Source: Pseudonocardia sp. MH-G8 (GTDB taxonomy: Bacteria > Actinomycetota > Actinomycetes > Mycobacteriales > Pseudonocardiaceae). Taken from it: DNA of 64,000 nucleotides. Shown one piece after another: positions 53,163-62,009 of the stretch. The notes below the pieces were generated by a model. It was not told where the DNA came from and searched no databases. It saw only the letters and a list, made by a program, of their open reading frames with translations. Location of the stretch: NCBI RefSeq assembly GCF_002262885.1, contig NZ_NKYF01000020.1:1-64000 (forward strand). Reading direction: 5' to 3'. Positions within the stretch are counted from its first letter, which is position 1. Each line of letters begins with the position of its first letter. The translations under genes were made by a program, and so were the position numbers.

Positions 53163-53686
53163 ACGACGATCGGCTCGCCTTCGCCGGACGCGTCTGGGTG
53201 TTCGGCAACGAGATCAACACCGACGACATGTACCCGGGCTTCGCAATGAAGCTGCCGATCGCCGAGGGTGCGCGGCACATGTTCCACGCGACACGGCCCG
53301 ACTGGCCGCAGCTGGTGCGGCCGGGGGACATCGTCGTGGGCGGGCGCAACTTCGGCCTCGGCTCGAGCCGGCCGGTCGCGCTGCTGTTCCAGGAGCTCGG
53401 AGTCCGGTGCCTGCTGGCGGAGGAGTTCAACTCTCTCTTCCTGCGCAACTGCATCAACTACGGACTGGCCGCGCTCACGGTCCCCGGGATCACCGGCCAG
53501 GTCACCGACGGCGACACCGTGGACGTCGACGTGGCCGCGGGCACCGTGCGCGACCGGCGCACCGGGCAGGAGCTCCAGAGCCCACCGATCCCTGAGTTCC
53601 TCCTGCGAATCCTGCGCAGCGGCGGGCTGATCGCCCAGCTAGAACGCGACGGCCACCTGACCACCTCAACGGAGAGGAGCGCTTAG
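53159..53686 (+). CDS. Aconitase-family hydratase, small subunit (LeuD/DmdB-like)
   Basis: A 175-residue swivel-domain subunit. EINTDDMYPGFAMK near 17-30 and GGRNFGLGSSRPVALLFQ near 60-77 are the substrate-binding loops; the usual SSREHA is SSRPVA here, a change that should affect substrate choice. It completes the active site of the large subunit. Its stop is followed directly by the ATG of the transporter lipoprotein. Confidence 0.88.
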   Translation: MNDDRLAFAGRVWVFGNEINTDDMYPGFAMKLPIAEGARHMFHATRPDWPQLVRPGDIVVGGRNFGLGSSRPVALLFQELGVRCLLAEEFNSLFLRNCINYGLAALTVPGITGQVTDGDTVDVDVAAGTVRDRRTGQELQSPPIPEFLLRILRSGGLIAQLERDGHLTTSTERSA

Positions 53687-54688
53687 ATGCGCCGCACGTG
53701 GATAGCTGGAGCAGCCACGACGATGCTGCTGGCCGCAGGCTGCGCGGGAGGGGACGGCGCCGCGGTTGACCCGGCCGATCCGGTGACGATCGACATCACC
53801 GTCACCAACGCGACCGAGACTTACACGGTCCCCTGGCTCGTCGGCATGGACCAGGGATTCTTCACCGAGCGCGGCGTCCGGATCGGAGAGCTCGTGCCAG
53901 GCCAGGGCGGCAGCACCACGCTGCGCAACCTCATCAGCGGCGACCTGGCGATCGGCGAGGTCAGCTACCCGGCGGTCGTGGACGCGGCCGCCGAGGGCAC
54001 TCCGGTCGCAGCCGTCGGCGGCGCCTTCCAGAGCCTCTACGGCAACGACTTCTACGCCCTGTCCAGCAACACCGCGGTGCAACGCATCGAGGACGTTCGC
54101 ACGTGGGCCTTCACGAACCCCGGATCAGTCACCGAGTCCCTCACACACCTCATCCCGGAGGCCGCCGGGATCGGCGACCGGGCGGTGGAACGGGTCGCTG
54201 CAGGAGGCATCGGCGAGGGGGTCGCTCTGCTGGAGTCCGGCGCCGTCGACGTGGCGATCGTCCCCGACGCGGTGCGGGCCAAGAACCCCGACACGTTCCG
54301 CCTCGTGGTGCCCACCCACACCTACATCGAACGGTTCCAGCAGACGGTGCTCACCACCACCACCGACTATGCCGAGGACAACCCCGAGGTCGTGTCGGCG
54401 GTGCTCGGCGGGTACCAGGAGTCCGCGGACTGGATCCACGGGCACATCGATGAGGCAGGCGCCCTCTACGCCGCGCACACCGACCTGCCCCTGGAGTCGG
54501 CGGTGGCGGCCGTTCGCAGCGCGGCGGAGCTCGACACGTGGTCCGCGGGTGTCTCGCCCGAGGCCCTCGACAGTGCCCAGCGCGCGGTCCAGCTCGCCGG
54601 GTTCGAGGGCGAGATCCCCTACTGCGACCTGTTCGACCCGACGTTCCTCCCCGAGGGCACCCAGTTCCGGCTCCCGGTCACCTGCTGA
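53687..54688 (+). CDS. ABC transporter substrate-binding lipoprotein (NMT1/SsuA-like)
   Basis: A 333-residue solute-binding protein. The signal peptide ends in a lipobox LAAGC with Cys19. The mature part follows the NMT1/SsuA pattern: PWLVGMDQGFFTERGV, then GGSTTLRNLISGDLAIGEVSYPAVVDA. Family members bind sulfonates, taurine, nitrate, pyrimidine precursors or aromatic acids. GGAGAGGAGCG precedes ATG 53687. The substrate is presumably the acid acted on by the hydratase and lyase. Confidence 0.87.
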   Translation: MRRTWIAGAATTMLLAAGCAGGDGAAVDPADPVTIDITVTNATETYTVPWLVGMDQGFFTERGVRIGELVPGQGGSTTLRNLISGDLAIGEVSYPAVVDAAAEGTPVAAVGGAFQSLYGNDFYALSSNTAVQRIEDVRTWAFTNPGSVTESLTHLIPEAAGIGDRAVERVAAGGIGEGVALLESGAVDVAIVPDAVRAKNPDTFRLVVPTHTYIERFQQTVLTTTTDYAEDNPEVVSAVLGGYQESADWIHGHIDEAGALYAAHTDLPLESAVAAVRSAAELDTWSAGVSPEALDSAQRAVQLAGFEGEIPYCDLFDPTFLPEGTQFRLPVTC

Positions 54689-54714
54689 TCCCCGACCTGT
54701 GAAGGAGAGCGACG

Positions 54715-55530
54715 ATGACGTCCCACTCCAGCTCGACCGTCGACCGACCGGCCGGTACCGACACCATGATCGACGTCCGAGGCGTCACCAGGCGGTTCGG
54801 CGACGTCCACGCACTCGACCCTGTCGACCTGACGGTGCGCCGCGGCGAGTTCGTCTCGATCGTCGGTCCGAGCGGCTGCGGCAAATCCACCCTGCTCGAG
54901 CTGGTGGCCGGCCTGCAGATCCCGGACTCCGGAAGCATCCGGGCCGCCGGCACACCGGTGACGGGTCCTCGGGACGCGACATCGATCATCTTCCAGGACT
55001 CCGCCCTGCTGCCGTGGCGCAGCGTGCTCGACAACGTCGCGTTCGGGCTCGAGTCCCGCGGCGTGGGCCGGGGCGAGCGGCACGCGCGGTCCCGCGAGCT
55101 GATCGACCTGGTCGGCCTGTCCGGGTTCGAGGACGCGCGACCGGCCCAGCTGTCGGGCGGCATGCGCCAGCGGGTGGCCATCGCGCGGTGCCTGTCGATG
55201 GAACCCGACCTCATCCTCGCCGACGAGCCGTTCGGCGCGCTCGACGAGCAGACCCGCCTGCTCATGGCCACCGAGCTGCTCGCGGTGGTGGAGCGGCTGT
55301 CCTGCTCGGTGCTGTTCGTGACCCACAGCCTGCAGGAGGCCGTGCTGCTCTCCGACCGGGTCGTGGTGATGAGCGCGCGGCCCGGGCGCGTCCTCGAGGA
55401 GCTGCCGGTCGCGCTGGAACGCCCCCGCTCCACGCACGCCCTGACCACGCCGGCGGCCACCGCGGTCGTCGACCGGCTCTGGTCGCTGCTGCGCGACGAG
55501 GCCGACTCGGCGATGCAGGCGCACCGGTGA
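54715..55530 (+). CDS. ABC transporter ATP-binding protein (SsuB/TauB-like)
   Basis: A 271-residue ATPase. Walker A GPSGCGKST at 51-59, the Q-loop FQDSALLPW near 98, signature LSGGMRQR near 145, Walker B LILADEP and the switch His in FVTHSLQEA are all intact. GAAGGAGAG precedes ATG 54715. It energises the lipoprotein and two permeases around it. Confidence 0.92.
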   Translation: MTSHSSSTVDRPAGTDTMIDVRGVTRRFGDVHALDPVDLTVRRGEFVSIVGPSGCGKSTLLELVAGLQIPDSGSIRAAGTPVTGPRDATSIIFQDSALLPWRSVLDNVAFGLESRGVGRGERHARSRELIDLVGLSGFEDARPAQLSGGMRQRVAIARCLSMEPDLILADEPFGALDEQTRLLMATELLAVVERLSCSVLFVTHSLQEAVLLSDRVVVMSARPGRVLEELPVALERPRSTHALTTPAATAVVDRLWSLLRDEADSAMQAHR

Positions 55531-56339
55531 CGGCCCGGAGCGCGTCCGGCGTGCCGCGCTACGTCCGGCCCCGGCCGGACCGGGTGCTTGGGTTGCGCGC
55601 CCCCGCCTGGACCGTCCTGATCGCGGTGGCGCTCGTGGGTCTGGTCGAGCTACTGGCCCGGTCCGGCGCGGTGAGCGGTACCGAACTCGTGCCGGTCAGC
55701 GAGATGCTCGCCGGGATCGCCGGGCTGCTCGTCGACCCGGAGTTCCTGGTGCAGAACCTGCTCTGGACGGTGGGGCTGATCGCCGTGAGCTTCGCCCTTG
55801 CCACCGTGCTCGGTGTGGGGCTGGCCTACACCATGTGGCGCGCCCGGTGGTGGCGCCGGGCGGCGCAGCCCTACCTCAACGTCTACTACGCGGTGCCGAC
55901 CTTCGCGCTCTACCCGATCCTCGTGGTGCTCTTCGGCACCGGCGCGGTGCCGATCGTGCTGCTCGCCGTCGCGTTCAGCTCGGTCGTCATCGCCGCCAGC
56001 GCTCTCACCGGGTTCGGCTCCGTCGCCCCGTCGGTCAACAAGCTGGCGGCCTCCCTGCGGCTGCGGCCCGGCCAGTACCTGCGCAGAGTCCTGCTGCCCT
56101 CCGCGGCGCCGGACATCGCCGCCGGCATGAAGCTGGGTTTCGTCTACGCGCTGATCGGCGTGCTCGCCACCGAGTTCATCCTCGCGACGCGCGGCCTGGG
56201 GCAGTTCATCTCGCACGCCTACATCACCTTCGATGCCGAGGAGATGTACGCCGGGATCCTGTTCGTCTGCCTGTTCGCGCTCGGGGCCAATCTCGGACTG
56301 TCCGCCCTGCTCAACCGGTTCGACTGGAGGCGGTCATGA
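55527..56339 (+). CDS. ABC transporter permease (SsuC/TauC-like)
   Basis: A 270-residue permease with six spans. The EAA-type loop is ASLRLRPGQYLRRVLLPSAAPD near 170-191. GTG 55527 overlaps the ATPase stop (GTGA). With the next gene it makes a heterodimeric channel, unlike classic Ssu/Tau systems, which use one permease gene. Confidence 0.88.
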   Translation: MTARSASGVPRYVRPRPDRVLGLRAPAWTVLIAVALVGLVELLARSGAVSGTELVPVSEMLAGIAGLLVDPEFLVQNLLWTVGLIAVSFALATVLGVGLAYTMWRARWWRRAAQPYLNVYYAVPTFALYPILVVLFGTGAVPIVLLAVAFSSVVIAASALTGFGSVAPSVNKLAASLRLRPGQYLRRVLLPSAAPDIAAGMKLGFVYALIGVLATEFILATRGLGQFISHAYITFDAEEMYAGILFVCLFALGANLGLSALLNRFDWRRS

Positions 56340-57172
56340 CGAGTGCGACCCGCCGGGTCCCCGGGGTCGCTGCGCCGCGGCCGCGTCCGGCACTGCGGCG
56401 GCTGCTGGAGCCCGCGGTGGCGCCGCTGCTGCTCCTGGTGGCGTTCCTCCTGGTCTGGCACGTCGCAGCGGTGGCGCTGGACAGCACGGTCTTCCCGACG
56501 CCGCTCGAGGCCGCCGCCACTCTGGTGGCCGACCTGGGCTCCTCGGCGTACCTCGCCGCGGTGGCGGAGACGCTGCTGGTCCTGCTCGGCTCCTACGCGC
56601 TCGCGGTGGTCATCGGCTCCCTGCTGGGGTTCCTCATCGGGTTGAGCACCTTCTGGTCGGACGTGCTCTCGCCATTGATCTACGCGGTCTACAGCATCCC
56701 GAAGATCACGCTCTACCCGCTGTTCCTCGTGTTCCTCGGCCTCGGCGACGTCGGCCGCATCGGGTTCGCCTTCCTGCACGGGGTGATCCCCATGCTGCTG
56801 ATCGTCCTGGGCGCCACCGCAAGCGTGGACCGGACCCACCTCAAGCTCGCCGCCAGCCTGCGGCTCACCACACCGCAGCTCGTCCGCCGGATCGTCGTGC
56901 CCAGCATCGTGCCGTCGGCGGTCACGGGGTTGCGGCTCGCCTTCGGCCTCACCTTCCTCGGTCTCCTGATCGCCGAGCTGCTCGGCGGCTCCGCGGGGCT
57001 GGGCGGGGAGCTGCTGCGCAACGTGCAGCTCGTACGGATGGGAAACATCGTCGGGGAGGTCATCCTGATCACGATCATCGCGCTCGTACCCACGGTGCTG
57101 CTGCTGCGCCTCGAGCACCGGGCGACCGCGCGGTTCGCCGGGCGCGCGACCGACGCCGCACCCGCGCTGTGA
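56336..57172 (+). CDS. ABC transporter permease (SsuC/TauC-like), second subunit
   Basis: A 278-residue permease, six spans, with the loop ASLRLTTPQLVRRIVVPSIVPS near 178-199. ATG 56336 overlaps the first permease (ATGA), and its stop overlaps the next transporter gene (GTGA). The two permeases are clearly homologous but divergent. Confidence 0.88.
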   Translation: MTSATRRVPGVAAPRPRPALRRLLEPAVAPLLLLVAFLLVWHVAAVALDSTVFPTPLEAAATLVADLGSSAYLAAVAETLLVLLGSYALAVVIGSLLGFLIGLSTFWSDVLSPLIYAVYSIPKITLYPLFLVFLGLGDVGRIGFAFLHGVIPMLLIVLGATASVDRTHLKLAASLRLTTPQLVRRIVVPSIVPSAVTGLRLAFGLTFLGLLIAELLGGSAGLGGELLRNVQLVRMGNIVGEVILITIIALVPTVLLLRLEHRATARFAGRATDAAPAL

Positions 57173-58521
57173 GCGGCGCCCTCGTCGTCACGCATACGGC
57201 GATCGCGCTCGGTGGGATCGTCGGTCTCATCACCCTCGCCCGGGTCACCCCGGTCATCGCGGTGGTGGCGGGCACCCTGTACCTGGGACTGGCCAGCGGG
57301 CTCGGCTTCGAGGCAACGGTCGACGCCGTCGCCCGCGGGTTCGGCGACCTCATGGCGGAGGTCGGCCTGCTCATCGGGTTCGGCGTCCTGCTGGGGTCGC
57401 TGCTCTCGGCCACCGGCGCGCTGCAGCGGGCGCTGGGCCCGATGCTGCGGATGCTCACGCCACGGCGCACGCCGTACGTGCTCAGCGGCTCCCTGACCGC
57501 GTTCTTCCCCGCCATCTACCCGGAGGTCATGTTCGTCCTCGCTGCCCCGGTGCTGCGCGAGCTCGCACCGCGCATCGATCCCCGCAGCGGCCTGGGGCGG
57601 CTCGCCGGCGCCCTGACCATCGGGGAGGCCGTCGGCCTGGTCTTCGTCGTCCCCGGCACGGCGACGTTGGCGATCTCCGGGCTGCTCGGGGTGCCGCTGG
57701 GCACCGTGCTGCTCTACGGCACCGCGGTGGCGATCCCGACCGCGCTGCTGGCGACGAGCGCGTACCTGCTGCTGATCCGGTACGGGATGTGGAAGCCGGC
57801 GACCGACCAGGCCTGGGCCGAGACGCCGGCCGGCGAGCAGGTTTCCACGCAGGCGGACGACGACCCGCCCCCGCGCCACCTGCCGCTCCCCCTCGCCTGC
57901 GCCCCGGTCCTGCTGGCGCTGGTGCTGATCGGCGCCGCCGCGGTCGTGGATGCGATGGGGGCCGGCTGGGGCGTGATCAGCTTCCTCGGCAGCCCCGTCG
58001 TGGCGCTGTTCCTGGGCCTCTGCCTCGCCTACGCCCTCGCCTGGCGTGTGCTCTCGCGCCGCGGCGCCACCCGGGCGCTGAACGAAGGATTCGACCAGTG
58101 CGGCTCGATCCTGATCCTCACCGGGGTGTCCGGGTCGCTCGCGGCGGTGAGCGGCGAGACCGGCCTCGAGGACGTCCTGGCCGGCGCGTTCACGGCCGGC
58201 GCGGCGGTCCCGATCCTGTTGGTCTGGCTCGTGGCCGCGGTCCTGCACGTCGCCGTCGGCTCGGTGTCGGTCGCAGGCATCACCGCCGCGGGCATCCTCG
58301 CCCCGCTCCTCGGGCAGTTGCAGATCGATCCCGTGCTGGTCTTCCTTGCTGCCGGCTCGGGCGCGATGTTCCTCCCACACGTCAACAGCAACGCGTTCTG
58401 GCTGTTCCAGACCGTGCTGCGGCTGTCGACCCCGGGCACGCTCAAGGCGCACTCGCTGGCGATGACCCTCGCGTCCGTGACCTCGTTGCCGCTGATCCTG
58501 CTGCTCGCACTGATCCTCTGA
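57169..58521 (+). CDS. GntP/citrate-type ion symporter-like membrane protein
   Basis: A 450-residue membrane protein with 11-12 spans and the GntP-like pattern: ATVDAVARGFGDLMAEVGLLIGFGVLLGSLLSATGALQ near the start, the FPAIYPEVMFVLAAPVLRE segment, and a C-terminal half with GSVSVAGITAAGILAPLL and LPHVNSNAFWLF. GntP members take up gluconate or hydroxy-acids with protons. GTG 57169 overlaps the ABC permease stop (GTGA), so it belongs to the same transcript: a second route for the same or a related acid. Confidence 0.78.
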   Translation: MSGALVVTHTAIALGGIVGLITLARVTPVIAVVAGTLYLGLASGLGFEATVDAVARGFGDLMAEVGLLIGFGVLLGSLLSATGALQRALGPMLRMLTPRRTPYVLSGSLTAFFPAIYPEVMFVLAAPVLRELAPRIDPRSGLGRLAGALTIGEAVGLVFVVPGTATLAISGLLGVPLGTVLLYGTAVAIPTALLATSAYLLLIRYGMWKPATDQAWAETPAGEQVSTQADDDPPPRHLPLPLACAPVLLALVLIGAAAVVDAMGAGWGVISFLGSPVVALFLGLCLAYALAWRVLSRRGATRALNEGFDQCGSILILTGVSGSLAAVSGETGLEDVLAGAFTAGAAVPILLVWLVAAVLHVAVGSVSVAGITAAGILAPLLGQLQIDPVLVFLAAGSGAMFLPHVNSNAFWLFQTVLRLSTPGTLKAHSLAMTLASVTSLPLILLLALIL

Positions 58522-58610
58522 ACGCGACGGATGTCGTGATCGCGCCCCGGCATCGGTCGGTCGTCCGGACCCCGGCGGCGACCTAGTGTCCGACGGCGGG
58601 GAGGACCGAC

Positions 58611-59939
58611 ATGGCCATCGGCAGCGCAGCCCAGCCACATGCAGCCCAGCCACATCCCGACACCGCGCACGTCCGCACGCAGCGACGTCGGGTCCTGGTG
58701 TCGGGAACGATCGGCACCACGATCGAGTACTTCGACTTCCTGCTGTTCGGCCTGATCGCCCCGGTCGTGTTCAACCAGCTGTTCTACCCGCAGGCCGACC
58801 CGCTGGTGGCGACGATCGCGGTGCTCGCGACGTTCGCCATCGGCTACGTCGCACGTCCGCTCGGCGGGCTGGTGTTCGGGCATTTCGGCGACCGCATCGG
58901 CCGCAAGCCGATCATGTTCGTCACGCTGGTCCTGATGGGTGCCGCCACGACCGGGATCGGCCTGCTCCCCACCTACGCCGCCATCGGCGTGGCGGCGCCG
59001 ATCCTGCTCACGCTCCTGCGCTGCGTCCAGGGCTTCGCGCTCGGCGGCGAGACCGTCGGCGCGGTCATCATGGCCACCGAGAGCGCGCCCCAGGGCAAGC
59101 GCGGCGGGTACGCAGGTGTCATCCAGATCGGCGGCGCGCTCGGCTCGGTACTGGCAGCCCTGGCCGCCGCCCTGGTCGCGGGCCTGCCCGAGCAGGACGC
59201 CCTCGCGTGGGGCTGGCGGGTGCCCTTCCTGCTCAGCGCCGTGCTCGTGCTGGTCGGCGTGTACATCCGCGCGAGGATCGACGAGCCCCCGGTCTTCCGG
59301 GAGGCGGTGCAGCACGGCCCGCGCAAGGCGCCCCTGCTGGTCGCTCTTCGCGAGGAGCCACGGGCGTGCCTCACCGTGTTCCTCTGCGTGATCACCGAGA
59401 CCAGCATGCTGCAGCTGTTCACGGTGTACGCCCTGGTCCACGGTGGCCAGGAGCTCGGCATCCCGAACTCGGTGATGTTGAACGGCATGCTGATCGGCAA
59501 CGTCGTCGGCATCGTCATGAACCCGCTGTTCGGCCGCCTCTCCGACCACGTGGGCCGCCGCGTCCTGATCATGGCGTCGCTGGTGATCAGTGTGCTGTAC
59601 GTCGCGTTCGTCTTCTTCCCCCTGCTGGAGACCGGCGACCCGGCGCTCGTGGTGGTGGCCTTCGCGATCCCGCCCGCCCTCATCCAGACGATGATCTTCG
59701 CGACGGAGGCCAGCTTCTTCGCCGAGCTGTTCCGCAGCGCCGCCCACCGGTTCTCCGGCCTCGCGGTCAGCCGCCAGGTCGGCGGCGCCGTCGGGGGCGT
59801 CTTCCCACTGATCGCGGCGTCGCTGTTCGCCGCGGCGGGATCGATCTGGGCCGTCGTCGGCTACTACGCGCTCATCTCGATCGTCTCGCTGATCGCGGTG
59901 CTCACCTCCCGGGAGACCCACCGCGACGTGCTCGCCTGA
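58611..59939 (+). CDS. MFS transporter, metabolite:H+ symporter (MHS) family
   Basis: A 442-residue, 12-span MHS protein: GTIGTTIEYFDFLLFGLIAPV near 32-52, ATFAIGYVARPLGGLVFGHFGDRIGRK, and LRCVQGFALGGETVGAV. It is a third transporter in this run of genes. GGGGAGGA precedes ATG 58611. A 15-base tandem duplication (58626-58655) gives the repeated AAQPH AAQPH at the N-terminus, probably harmless because it precedes the first span. The nearest relative here is the MHS carrier at 48642-49976. Confidence 0.9.
   Translation: MAIGSAAQPHAAQPHPDTAHVRTQRRRVLVSGTIGTTIEYFDFLLFGLIAPVVFNQLFYPQADPLVATIAVLATFAIGYVARPLGGLVFGHFGDRIGRKPIMFVTLVLMGAATTGIGLLPTYAAIGVAAPILLTLLRCVQGFALGGETVGAVIMATESAPQGKRGGYAGVIQIGGALGSVLAALAAALVAGLPEQDALAWGWRVPFLLSAVLVLVGVYIRARIDEPPVFREAVQHGPRKAPLLVALREEPRACLTVFLCVITETSMLQLFTVYALVHGGQELGIPNSVMLNGMLIGNVVGIVMNPLFGRLSDHVGRRVLIMASLVISVLYVAFVFFPLLETGDPALVVVAFAIPPALIQTMIFATEASFFAELFRSAAHRFSGLAVSRQVGGAVGGVFPLIAASLFAAAGSIWAVVGYYALISIVSLIAVLTSRETHRDVLA
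58626..58655 (+). repeat. 15-bp tandem duplication in MHS gene
   Basis: GCAGCCCAGCCACAT occurs twice in perfect tandem, encoding AAQPH twice. It keeps the frame and lies in the cytoplasmic N-terminal tail. Probably a slippage product and possibly variable among strains. Confidence 0.85.
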
Positions 59940-60009
59940 CCTGAGGGACGATCGACAGCTGCGGCGCCGTGGAGCCTGGCCCTGCGAGAAGACGTCTGAA
60001 GGAGTCGCC

Positions 60010-60645
60010 ATGCAACCGGCCACCACCCGTACCGAGCTGATCGACCAGCTCATCGAGGTCGGGCACATGGCCGTCGAACGCGGCCTCGTGCTCGCCAGCG
60101 GCGGGAACCTCTCGGGCCGTCTGCCGGGCGAGGACGAGTACGTCGTCACCGGCGCCGGCACCTGGCTCGACCGGCTCACCGCGGAGGACTTCTCGGTCAT
60201 GACGCTGGCCGGTGACGTCGTCGGCGGCGCCGCTCGCCCGTCCAGCGAGTGGAAGCTGCACCAGCGCACCTACCAGGAGCGCGCCGACGTCAACTGCGTG
60301 ATCCACCTGCACCCGCAGCACACCGTGCTGCTCGACGCGCTGGGCCACGAGGTCCGCCTGTTCACCCTCGACCACGCCTACTACGTGCGCTCGGTGGGCA
60401 CCGTGCCCTACCACCCCAACGGCTCCGACGCGCTCGCCGACACCACCGCGGAGCAGGCCACGGTGCACGACTGCGTGATCCAGTCCTTCCACGGCTGCTC
60501 CGCGCACGCCGCGGACGTCGGCATGGCGTTCCGGCGGATCACCAACCTCGAGGAAGCCGCCACCGCCACCTACCGCGCGCTCGTCCTGGGCGACAAGGAC
60601 ACCACGTTCCCGCCGGAGAGCTACGCAGCGCTGCACCACTCCTGA
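60010..60645 (+). CDS. Class II aldolase/adducin family protein
   Basis: A 211-residue zinc aldolase-fold protein. SGGNLSGRL near 30-38 binds the phosphate or carboxylate, Glu80 in SSEWKLH is the likely acid/base, and His99 and His101 (VIHLHPQHT) with a later His near 155-160 bind zinc. Family members are fuculose-phosphate aldolases, ribulose-phosphate epimerases and 3-oxo-tetronate-phosphate decarboxylases. GAAGGAGTC precedes ATG 60010. It follows the MHS transporter by 70 bases and may act on the same imported acid or a sugar-acid; no kinase is nearby. Confidence 0.85.
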   Translation: MQPATTRTELIDQLIEVGHMAVERGLVLASGGNLSGRLPGEDEYVVTGAGTWLDRLTAEDFSVMTLAGDVVGGAARPSSEWKLHQRTYQERADVNCVIHLHPQHTVLLDALGHEVRLFTLDHAYYVRSVGTVPYHPNGSDALADTTAEQATVHDCVIQSFHGCSAHAADVGMAFRRITNLEEAATATYRALVLGDKDTTFPPESYAALHHS

Positions 60646-60651
60646 CCGCGG

Positions 60652-61866
60652 TCAGTCCCCGGCGCCCGCGGTGATCACGCCGGCGCCCGCGAGGCGTCCG
60701 ATCTCGGCGTCCGAGAGGCCGAGCACCTCGGCGAGCACGGGCACGGTGTCGCGGCCCAGCTCCGGCGCCCGCCCCGGCTCACCGTGCTCCCCGTTCCACC
60801 GCAGCGGGGAGCGGGCCGTGATCGCCTGCCCGCCGCCGGGCAGCGCGACGTCGGCGAGCACGGGGTGGGTGCCGCGCCGGTGGGCGCCGACGACGTCGGT
60901 CATGCCCCGGTAGCTGCCCCACAGCACGCGCGCGGCGTCGAGCTCCTCGCGGACCTGCGGGAAGTCGCGCGCGAGGAACCAGGGACGCAGGATCGCCGCG
61001 ATCGTCTCGCGGAGCCGGTAGCGGTCCGCCTCGCGGGTGAGGTCGGCCTCCAGCGCCACCTCGAGCGCGTCGAACACCTCGCGGGTGCCCGTCACCGCGC
61101 ACAGCGCAGCCCACTGCCCCTCGGTCAGCGCCACGACCATGACACGCTCACGGTCGCGGCAGGCGAAGTCGACGCCGAAGCTGCCGTACACGTGGTTGCC
61201 GTGCCGCGGCCGCTCCGTGCCGCGCTCCGCGGCCTCGGAGAGCCATCCGAGGTTCGCCACGCCCGCGAGGGCGACGTCGGCGAGCGCGAGCTCGATCCGC
61301 GCCCCGCGCCCCGTGCGGCCCCGGTCGTGCAGGGCCGCGAGCACGCCGGTGGACACCGACAGGCCGGTGATCAGGTCCCATGCGGGCAGCACGTGGTTGA
61401 CCGGGGCGCCGCCCTCCTCCGGCCCCGTGATCCCGGGCAGCCCCACCTCGGCGTTGACGGTGTAGTCGACCGCGGGCCGCCCGTCGGCGTGCCCCTGCAC
61501 CCGCAGGTGGATCAGGTCGGGCCGGCGCGTCGCGAGCGCGTCGTAGGACATCCAGCGCCGGCCGACCACGTTGTCCACCAGGACGCCGCGGTCCGCGCCG
61601 GGCGCGGTGACCAGGGCGAGCACCAGCTCCCGCCCCTCGTCGGAGCGCATGTCGAGCGCCACCGAGCGCTTGCCCTTGTTCAGCGACGACCAGTAGTAGC
61701 TGCTCCCCGACGCCGCGACGGGCCAGCGCTCGTGGTCGGGCCCGCCGCCGAGCGGGTCGATCCGGATCACGTCGGCCCCGAGCTGGGAGAGGGTCATCCC
61801 GCCCGTCGGACCGGCGACGAAGCTCGCGCACTCGACGATGTGCAGGCCTGCCAGCGGAGAGGTCAT
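60652..61866 (-). CDS. CaiB/BaiF CoA-transferase, 2-methylfumaryl-CoA isomerase-like
   Basis: A 404-residue class III CoA-transferase. The N-terminal GLHIVECASFVAGPTGGMTLSQLGADVIRID, with GGGPDHERWP after it, and the catalytic Asp164 in PAWDLITG are visible. The GGMTLSQLGADVIRIDPLGGG stretch resembles mesaconyl-CoA C1-C4 transferases (Mct, 2-methylfumaryl-CoA isomerase) more than formyl-CoA transferases. That would move CoA within a C5 or branched diacid, in line with the hydratase and lyase upstream. Other CaiB activities remain possible. ATG 61866 is at the family start; the ribosome site is weak. Confidence 0.8.
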   Translation of the reverse strand: MTSPLAGLHIVECASFVAGPTGGMTLSQLGADVIRIDPLGGGPDHERWPVAASGSSYYWSSLNKGKRSVALDMRSDEGRELVLALVTAPGADRGVLVDNVVGRRWMSYDALATRRPDLIHLRVQGHADGRPAVDYTVNAEVGLPGITGPEEGGAPVNHVLPAWDLITGLSVSTGVLAALHDRGRTGRGARIELALADVALAGVANLGWLSEAAERGTERPRHGNHVYGSFGVDFACRDRERVMVVALTEGQWAALCAVTGTREVFDALEVALEADLTREADRYRLRETIAAILRPWFLARDFPQVREELDAARVLWGSYRGMTDVVGAHRRGTHPVLADVALPGGGQAITARSPLRWNGEHGEPGRAPELGRDTVPVLAEVLGLSDAEIGRLAGAGVITAGAGD

Positions 61867-62009
61867 GACCTCGATTCGAGCACACGAACCCCCTGTAGAG
61901 GTCGTCGCGGGCCGCTCCGCGGTTCCCGGCCCGACCACGGGAGCACGCGCTACCCGGGCGTACTGTCCCCGCCGTCCGGTCCGGGCGGGGCGGACGCGGA
62001 GGAGGGCAC

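Noticed and set aside
51894-53686. leuC/leuD for leucine synthesis
   Set aside because: No leuA or leuB nearby, sequence variant SSRPVA in the small subunit, and context with a lyase, an IclR gene and transporters indicates catabolism.
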